Assembly (NCBI RefSeq): GCF_000725545.1
Contig: NZ_JNZP01000001.1
Span: 372,001 to 436,000, forward strand
DNA length: 64,000 nucleotides
Reading direction: 5' to 3'
Origin: Streptomyces exfoliatus
Lineage (GTDB): Bacteria > Actinomycetota > Actinomycetes > Streptomycetales > Streptomycetaceae
Part shown: piece after piece, positions 59,418 to 64,000 of the stretch
Numbering within the stretch: the stretch's first letter is position 1
Layout: each line of letters begins with the position of its first letter
Position numbers and translations under genes: made by a program
The notes under the pieces: model-generated
The model's database searches: none
What the model saw: the letters and a program-made list of their open reading frames with translations, nothing else
Told to the model about the DNA's origin: nothing

Positions 59418-60652
59418 CGGCCACCCAGCTCGCCCCCGTAGAGCGCCCCGCCTACCGCGACCCCAACATCCTGCGCTGGCTCGGCGCCTACACCGCCTCC
59501 ACCACCGGCGACATGGTCTACCACCTGGCCCTCTCCTGGGCCGCGGTCCAGAGCGGCACCCCCGCGCAGGCCGGCATCGTGCTCGCCCTCAGCGCCGTGA
59601 TGCGCGCCCTCCTGATGCTCTTCGGGGGAGTGGTCGCCGACCGGTTCGGACCCCGCCGGGTCGTCATCTCCTCCGACGCCGTCCGCTGTGTCGTCGTCCT
59701 CGGCGTCGCCGCCCTGCTCGCCCTCTCCACCCCGGGGCTCTGGGCCCTCGCCGCCCTCGCGCTCGTCTTCGGAGCCGTGGACGCCCTCTTCATGCCCGCC
59801 GTCGGCGCCCTGCCGCCGCGGATCGCCCCCACCGCGCAGCTCGGCAGGGTCCAGGGCATGCGGGGCCTCTCCTACCGGACATCGGTCCTGCTCGGCGCCC
59901 CGCTCGGCGGACTCGCGGTCGCCCTCGGCGGACCGGCCGCCGCGTTCGGCGCGGCGGGTCTGCTCTTCGCCTTCTCGCTGCCCCTGCTCCTGGCGCTCCG
60001 CCTCTCGCCACTGCCCTCCGACGACGGGCAGCCACGGGAGAGGACCACCGCCCTGCGCGACCTGACCGACGGACTGCGCTACATCCGCCGGCACCGCGTC
60101 CTCGGCCCGCTGACGATCGTCATCGCCCTGAGCGACCTCGGCTTCGTCGGCCCCCTCAACGTCGGCCTCGCGCTCCTCTCCGACCAGCGCGGCTGGGGCG
60201 CCGCCGGCATCGGCTGGGTCCTCGCCGGCTTCGGCACGGGAGCAGGCGCCGCGTCCCTGGTCCTGACCGTACGGGGCCGCGTCCCGCGCGCGGGACGGAT
60301 GCTCTCCTGGACCATCGCCCTCGGCGCGGTGTCGATCGGCGCCCTCGCGTACGTACCGGGGCTGCCCGCGGCCGTGGCCGTGTCCGTCGCGATCGGTCTG
60401 CTCGCCGGACTCAGCGGCGCCCTGTGCGGAGCACTCACCCAGACCGAGTGCGACCCCGCCTACCTGGGCCGGGTCACCTCGGTGACCACCTTCTTCAGCC
60501 TCGGCGTCGCCCCGCTGAGCTTCCCGCTCACCGGGGCGGCCGTCGGACTGTGGGGCCCGGCGCCGGTCTTCACCGCCAGCGCCGCCGTCTGCGCCCTCGG
60601 CGGGCTCTACGGCCTCTCGGTGAAGGCCCTGCGCCGCGCGGAAATGCCCTGA
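59414..60652 (+). CDS. MFS exporter
   Basis: 412 residues from the GTG at 59414 (GTGA overlap with the regulator). Twelve transmembrane segments, with the MFS motif between helices 2 and 3 as [15 protein letters not shown]. The N-terminal [28 protein letters not shown] and the overall pattern match the EntS/DHA3-type drug and siderophore exporters. The regulator-exporter pair suggests inducible efflux of a small molecule not identifiable from sequence. Confidence 0.92.
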   Translation: MTATQLAPVERPAYRDPNILRWLGAYTASTTGDMVYHLALSWAAVQSGTPAQAGIVLALSAVMRALLMLFGGVVADRFGPRRVVISSDAVRCVVVLGVAALLALSTPGLWALAALALVFGAVDALFMPAVGALPPRIAPTAQLGRVQGMRGLSYRTSVLLGAPLGGLAVALGGPAAAFGAAGLLFAFSLPLLLALRLSPLPSDDGQPRERTTALRDLTDGLRYIRRHRVLGPLTIVIALSDLGFVGPLNVGLALLSDQRGWGAAGIGWVLAGFGTGAGAASLVLTVRGRVPRAGRMLSWTIALGAVSIGALAYVPGLPAAVAVSVAIGLLAGLSGALCGALTQTECDPAYLGRVTSVTTFFSLGVAPLSFPLTGAAVGLWGPAPVFTASAAVCALGGLYGLSVKALRRAEMP

Positions 60653-60674
60653 CGGACCGCAACCCGTTTCCGGG

Positions 60675-61310
60675 TCAGAGCCCCAGCTGCTTGGTCTCGC
60701 GCATCCGCTCGATCGCCTCCGCCTCCCCGTCCAGCTCCACCTTCGCCGCGTCCTGGCGCCCGTACAGGTACATCACCAGCTCACCCGGCTCCCCCGAGAC
60801 CGTCACCACGGGGGTGCCTCGGTGCGCCACCGCCGTCTGGCCGTTCGGGCGGCGAAGGACCAGGCCCACCGGGACCTTGCGGCCGAGGAGCCGGGCGGTG
60901 CGCTCCAGACGGGACCAGAGGGCGTCCGCGAAGACCGGGTCGAGCGCGCGCGCCGACCAGTCGGGCTGGGCGCGGCGCACGTCCTCCGCGTGGACGTAGA
61001 ACTCGACGACGTTCGCCCCCTCGTCCACCTGCTTGATGGTGAACGGCGAGAACCGCGGCGGCCCCGTACGGATGAGCTGGATCAGCTCCTCGTAGGGCTT
61101 GTCGGCGAACTCCGCCTGCACCCGGTCCTGCCGTTCCTTCAGCGCCGGTACGAGCGAACCGGCCGCCGCGTCCGGGCGCCGCTCGCGCACCACCACATGG
61201 GCCGCGAGGTCCCGGGTACGCCAGCCCTCGCAGAGCGTCGGTGCGTCCGGGCCCGCCGCCTCCAACAGGTCGGCGAGCAGAAGCCGTTCACGTTTGGCAT
61301 GGGTCGACAT
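60675..61310 (-). CDS. TIGR03085-family protein (DinB/MDMPI-like fold)
   Basis: 211 residues from the ATG at 61310; the open frame runs further but that stretch crosses the divergent promoter. [48 protein letters not shown] is the signature start of this actinobacterial family; His residues here and in [16 protein letters not shown] resemble the metal site of mycothiol-dependent maleylpyruvate isomerase and DinB proteins. A mycothiol-linked enzyme is possible but not shown. TACGCT 7 nt upstream (61318-61323) may be a -10. Divergent from hisI. Confidence 0.85.
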   Translation of the reverse strand: MSTHAKRERLLLADLLEAAGPDAPTLCEGWRTRDLAAHVVVRERRPDAAAGSLVPALKERQDRVQAEFADKPYEELIQLIRTGPPRFSPFTIKQVDEGANVVEFYVHAEDVRRAQPDWSARALDPVFADALWSRLERTARLLGRKVPVGLVLRRPNGQTAVAHRGTPVVTVSGEPGELVMYLYGRQDAAKVELDGEAEAIERMRETKQLGL

Positions 61311-61394
61311 GACCTCCAGCGTACGACCGCCGCCACCGGTCCGCCCAGTGGACGCTCCGCCGGACACCACCCCGGGGCGCGGCACAATGGCGAC

Positions 61395-61745
61395 ATGAGC
61401 AGCAATCTCGACCCGGCCGTCGCCGCCCGCCTCAAGCGCAGCCCCGACGGGCTCGTCCCCGCCATCGCCCAGCAGTACGACACCGGCGAGGTGCTGATGC
61501 TGGGCTGGATGGACGACGAGGCCCTGCACCGCACCCTCACCACCGGCCGCTGCACCTACTGGTCGCGCAGCCGCCAGGAGTACTGGGTCAAGGGTGACAC
61601 CTCCGGCCACGTCCAGCACGTCAAGTCCGTCGCCCTCGACTGCGACGCGGACACCCTCCTCGTCAAGGTCGACCAGGTCGGGGCCGCCTGCCACACCGGC
61701 GCCCGCACCTGCTTCGACGCCGACGTGCTCCCCGTATCCCAGTAA
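61395..61745 (+). CDS. hisI: Phosphoribosyl-AMP cyclohydrolase
   Basis: 116 residues, ATG at 61395; CACAAT (61383-61388) ends 6 nt before it, so leaderless expression is likely. Monofunctional, without a fused HisE. Motifs: [40 protein letters not shown] and the metal site [30 protein letters not shown], with the Asp-rich and Cys residues of the family. It opens the adenine ring of PR-AMP in histidine synthesis. Unlinked from hisD-F by about 2.7 kb; next to trpE. Confidence 0.95.
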   Translation: MSSNLDPAVAARLKRSPDGLVPAIAQQYDTGEVLMLGWMDDEALHRTLTTGRCTYWSRSRQEYWVKGDTSGHVQHVKSVALDCDADTLLVKVDQVGAACHTGARTCFDADVLPVSQ

Positions 61746-61756
61746 GGTCCGGTGCC

Positions 61757-63247
61757 ATGGATCTCGACACCTTCCGCAAGCTGGCGGCCGACCGCCGCGT
61801 CATCCCCGTCAGCCGCAGGCTCCTCGCGGACGGCGACACCCCGGTCGGGCTCTACCGCAAGCTCGCCGCCGAGCGGCCCGGCACCTTTCTCCTCGAATCC
61901 GCGGAGAACGGCCGCAGCTGGTCCCGCTACTCCTTCATCGGCGTCCGCAGCGACGCCACCCTGACGGTGAAGGACGGCCAGGCGCACTGGCTCGGCACCC
62001 CGCCCGTCGGCGTCCCCACGGACGGCGACCCGCTCCAGGCCCTGCGCGCCACCGTCGAGACCCTCCACACCCCCCGCGACCTGGCGTCCGGGATGCCCCC
62101 CTTCACCGGCGGCATGGTCGGCTACCTCGGCTACGACATCGTGCGCCGACTGGAGAAGATCGGGGACTCCACCCGCGACGACCTGCGGCTCCCCGAGCTG
62201 ACCATGCTCCTCACCAGCGACCTCGCGGTCCTCGACCACTGGGACGGCTCGGTCCTGCTGATCGCCAACGCGATCAACCACAACGACCTGGAGACCGGCG
62301 TCGAGGAGGCGTACGCGCACGCCGTCGCCCGCCTCGACGCGATGGAGGCCGACCTGGCCAGGCCCGTCGCCACCGCCCCCACCGCCCTCCCCGCCTCCGC
62401 GCTGCCGGACTTCTCCGCCCTCTGGGGCGGCCCGGCCTACCAGGACGCCGTCGAGGACATCAAGGAACGCATCCGCGCGGGCGAGGCCTTCCAGGTCGTG
62501 CCCTCACAGCGGTTCGAGACCCCCTGCGCCGCCTCAGCGCTCGACGTCTACCGGGTCCTGCGGGCCACCAACCCCTCCCCGTACATGTACCTCTTCCGCT
62601 TCGAGAACGGCTTCGACGTCGTCGGATCCAGCCCCGAGGCCCTCGTCAAGGTCGAGGACGGGCACGCGCTGCTCCACCCCATCGCCGGCACCCGGCACCG
62701 CGGCGCCACCCCGCAGGAGGACCACGACCTCGCCGAGGAACTGCTCGCCGACCCCAAGGAGCGCGCCGAGCACCTCATGCTCGTCGACCTCGGCCGCAAC
62801 GACCTCGGGCGGGTCTGCACCCCCGGCTCCGTCGAGGTCGTCGACTTCATGTCCGTCGAGCGCTACTCGCACGTCATGCACATCGTCTCCACCGTGACCG
62901 GCGAGGTCGCCGAGGGCAGGACCGCCTTCGACGTGCTCACCGCCTGCTTCCCGGCCGGCACGCTCTCCGGCGCGCCCAAGCCCCGCGCCATGCAGATCAT
63001 CGAGGAGCTCGAACCCTCCCGCCGGGGCCTCTACGGCGGATGTGTCGGTTATCTCGATTTCGCCGGCGACGCGGACACGGCCATCGCCATCCGCACCGCC
63101 CTGCTCCGCGACGGAACGGCGTACGTGCAGGCCGGAGCGGGTGTCGTCGCCGACTCCGACCCCGTGGCCGAGGACAACGAGTGCCGGAACAAGGCCGCCG
63201 CCGTCCTCCGCGCCGTCCACACCGCCAACCGGATGAACGGCAGCTGA
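61757..63247 (+). CDS. trpE: Anthranilate synthase component I
   Basis: 496 residues, ATG start. TAAGGT (61743-61748), whose first bases are the hisI stop, ends 8 nt upstream; no ribosome site, so probably leaderless or coupled. The N-terminal regulatory part has [18 protein letters not shown] (tryptophan-binding loop ESxxxxxxxSRYSF). Catalytic chorismate-binding domain: [80 protein letters not shown] and [13 protein letters not shown]. It makes anthranilate from chorismate with a TrpG subunit encoded elsewhere. Confidence 0.96.
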   Translation: MDLDTFRKLAADRRVIPVSRRLLADGDTPVGLYRKLAAERPGTFLLESAENGRSWSRYSFIGVRSDATLTVKDGQAHWLGTPPVGVPTDGDPLQALRATVETLHTPRDLASGMPPFTGGMVGYLGYDIVRRLEKIGDSTRDDLRLPELTMLLTSDLAVLDHWDGSVLLIANAINHNDLETGVEEAYAHAVARLDAMEADLARPVATAPTALPASALPDFSALWGGPAYQDAVEDIKERIRAGEAFQVVPSQRFETPCAASALDVYRVLRATNPSPYMYLFRFENGFDVVGSSPEALVKVEDGHALLHPIAGTRHRGATPQEDHDLAEELLADPKERAEHLMLVDLGRNDLGRVCTPGSVEVVDFMSVERYSHVMHIVSTVTGEVAEGRTAFDVLTACFPAGTLSGAPKPRAMQIIEELEPSRRGLYGGCVGYLDFAGDADTAIAIRTALLRDGTAYVQAGAGVVADSDPVAEDNECRNKAAAVLRAVHTANRMNGS

Positions 63248-63270
63248 GCACGTAGGGGATAGTGGGGTAC

Positions 63271-63912
63271 GTGAGTGCCGTACCCGTACCCCAGCCCCGG
63301 GCCGCCCGTGCGGCCGTCCCCACCGGCGGCCGCCGCAGCCTGGCCGCGGCCCTCCTCCTCGGCGCCCTCGGCGCCACCATAGTCCTGCTCTCCGCGGGCC
63401 AGATCTGGGCGGAGGGCACCGCGTCCGTCGGCGGCGGCACCGTCCCCGTCGAGGCCGACGGCGGCACGGTCACCGGTGTGCCGACCGCCCTCGCGATCGT
63501 CGGTCTCGCCGCGCTCTTCGCCGTCTTCGCCGTCCGCCGCACCGGCCGCACCCTCGTCGCCGCGCTCCTCGCGCTCAGCGGCGCGGGCGCCGCGCTCGCC
63601 GCCGTCCTCGGCGCGTCCGACAGCTCCGCCCTCAACGCGGAGGCCGCCCGCATCAGCGGCGACACCGCCGCCGCCGTGGCCGGCCTGACGCACACCGCCT
63701 GGCCGTACGTGACCGCCGCAGGCGCCGTCCTCATCCTGCTCGCCGGCCTCTTCGCCCTGCGCTTCGGCAAGAGCTGGCCGGCGATGGGCGGCCGCTACGA
63801 GCGCTCCGGAACCCCCCGCGCCGCGCGCAAGGCGCCCACGACCGACCCGGACCGGCCCGAGGACCTCTGGAAGGCCCTGGACCGCGGCGAGGACCCCACC
63901 CGCGGCGCCTGA
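63271..63912 (+). CDS. Trp-operon-associated membrane protein (TIGR02234 family)
   Basis: 213 residues from the GTG at 63271; a GTG at 63262 in frame would add three. Four membrane segments (about residues 27-47, 70-88, 94-113 and 147-166), with the family's RSLAAALLLGALGATIVLLSAGQIWAEG start and the SGDTAAAVAGLTHTAWPYVT stretch. The cytoplasmic tail is hydrophilic and ends LWKALDRGEDPTRGA. The family is consistently encoded after trpE in actinobacteria; its role is not known. Confidence 0.9.
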   Translation: MSAVPVPQPRAARAAVPTGGRRSLAAALLLGALGATIVLLSAGQIWAEGTASVGGGTVPVEADGGTVTGVPTALAIVGLAALFAVFAVRRTGRTLVAALLALSGAGAALAAVLGASDSSALNAEAARISGDTAAAVAGLTHTAWPYVTAAGAVLILLAGLFALRFGKSWPAMGGRYERSGTPRAARKAPTTDPDRPEDLWKALDRGEDPTRGA

Positions 63913-64000
63913 CGGAGGAGCCGGCCGCGACGCGTGATCGTCCCGGTACCCCCGATTCATCCTCGCGCGCCCGCGTGCGGGACAATGAGCGCAGAGTGTC
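63913..64000 (+). promoter_or_regulatory. End-of-window gap with possible promoter of the next gene
   Basis: GACAAT at 63981-63986 lies 9 nt before a GTG at 63996, the pattern seen before other leaderless genes here. The window ends before a gene could be confirmed. Confidence 0.3.

Overview
The window is chromosomal DNA from a high-GC actinomycete, almost certainly a Streptomyces. Codons are overwhelmingly G/C-ending and GTG starts are common. The gene order is the conserved Streptomyces neighbourhood running from the division and cell-wall (dcw) cluster through ileS, lspA, dnaE and the his/trpE block. FtsZ and the HisA-type isomerase read as recognisable Streptomyces FtsZ and PriA. I see no prophage, IS transposase, CRISPR array, rRNA or tRNA. 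This is core genome, and the novelty is mostly in control sequences and a few uncharacterised proteins.

Layout. 1-6943: the 3' end of a CmoM-like methyltransferase and a DUF3040 membrane protein, then a leftward MoxR / DUF58 / TgpA-type transglutaminase operon and a beta-carbonic anhydrase. 7099-24981: the dcw cluster on the + strand (rsmH, ftsL, ftsI, murE, murF, mraY, murD, ftsW, murG, ftsQ, ftsZ, pgeF/ylmD, yggS/ylmE, sepF, yggT, divIVA), with many 4-bp start/stop overlaps. mraZ, murC, ddl and ftsA are absent from it. 25116-28589: ileS on the - strand behind a translational T-box riboswitch. 28851-34134: a DksA/TraR-like protein, lspA, rluD, a GNAT enzyme, a cation/proton antiporter and a dienelactone-hydrolase-like protein. 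34222-40361, all on the - strand: a secreted M43-type metalloprotease, a Tat-exported PhoD phosphatase, a membrane-anchored DsbA-like thioredoxin, an unknown membrane protein and a DUF2252 protein. 40539-44078: dnaE. 44166-52746: a 57-residue protein, a REP-like palindromic element, a NYN-domain protein, an ABC exporter pair, a DUF2567 protein, YbaK, a Lon-N-domain protein and two uncharacterised proteins. 52974-63912: hisD-C-B-(small membrane protein)-hisH-priA-ridA-hisF, an ArsR/MFS pair, a TIGR03085 protein, hisI, trpE and the TIGR02234 membrane protein.

How it works together. The first half builds and positions the division and polar-growth machinery: lipid II synthesis by Mur/MraY/MurG, septal polymerisation by FtsW/FtsI, the FtsQL scaffold, the FtsZ/SepF ring and DivIVA polar growth. 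The last part makes histidine and starts tryptophan synthesis; PriA is expected to serve both pathways.

The most interesting signals are: (i) two exact tandem 21-bp palindromic operator units upstream of hisD; (ii) a large inverted repeat carrying two WhiA-type GACAC sites upstream of ftsZ; (iii) three TGCGCA boxes at exact 14-bp spacing on the arsR promoter; (iv) a 163-bp palindromic repeat element with a decayed relative beside ileS; (v) many apparently leaderless genes, two of which have a -10 hexamer made from the upstream stop codon. No clearly undescribed multi-gene system was found.
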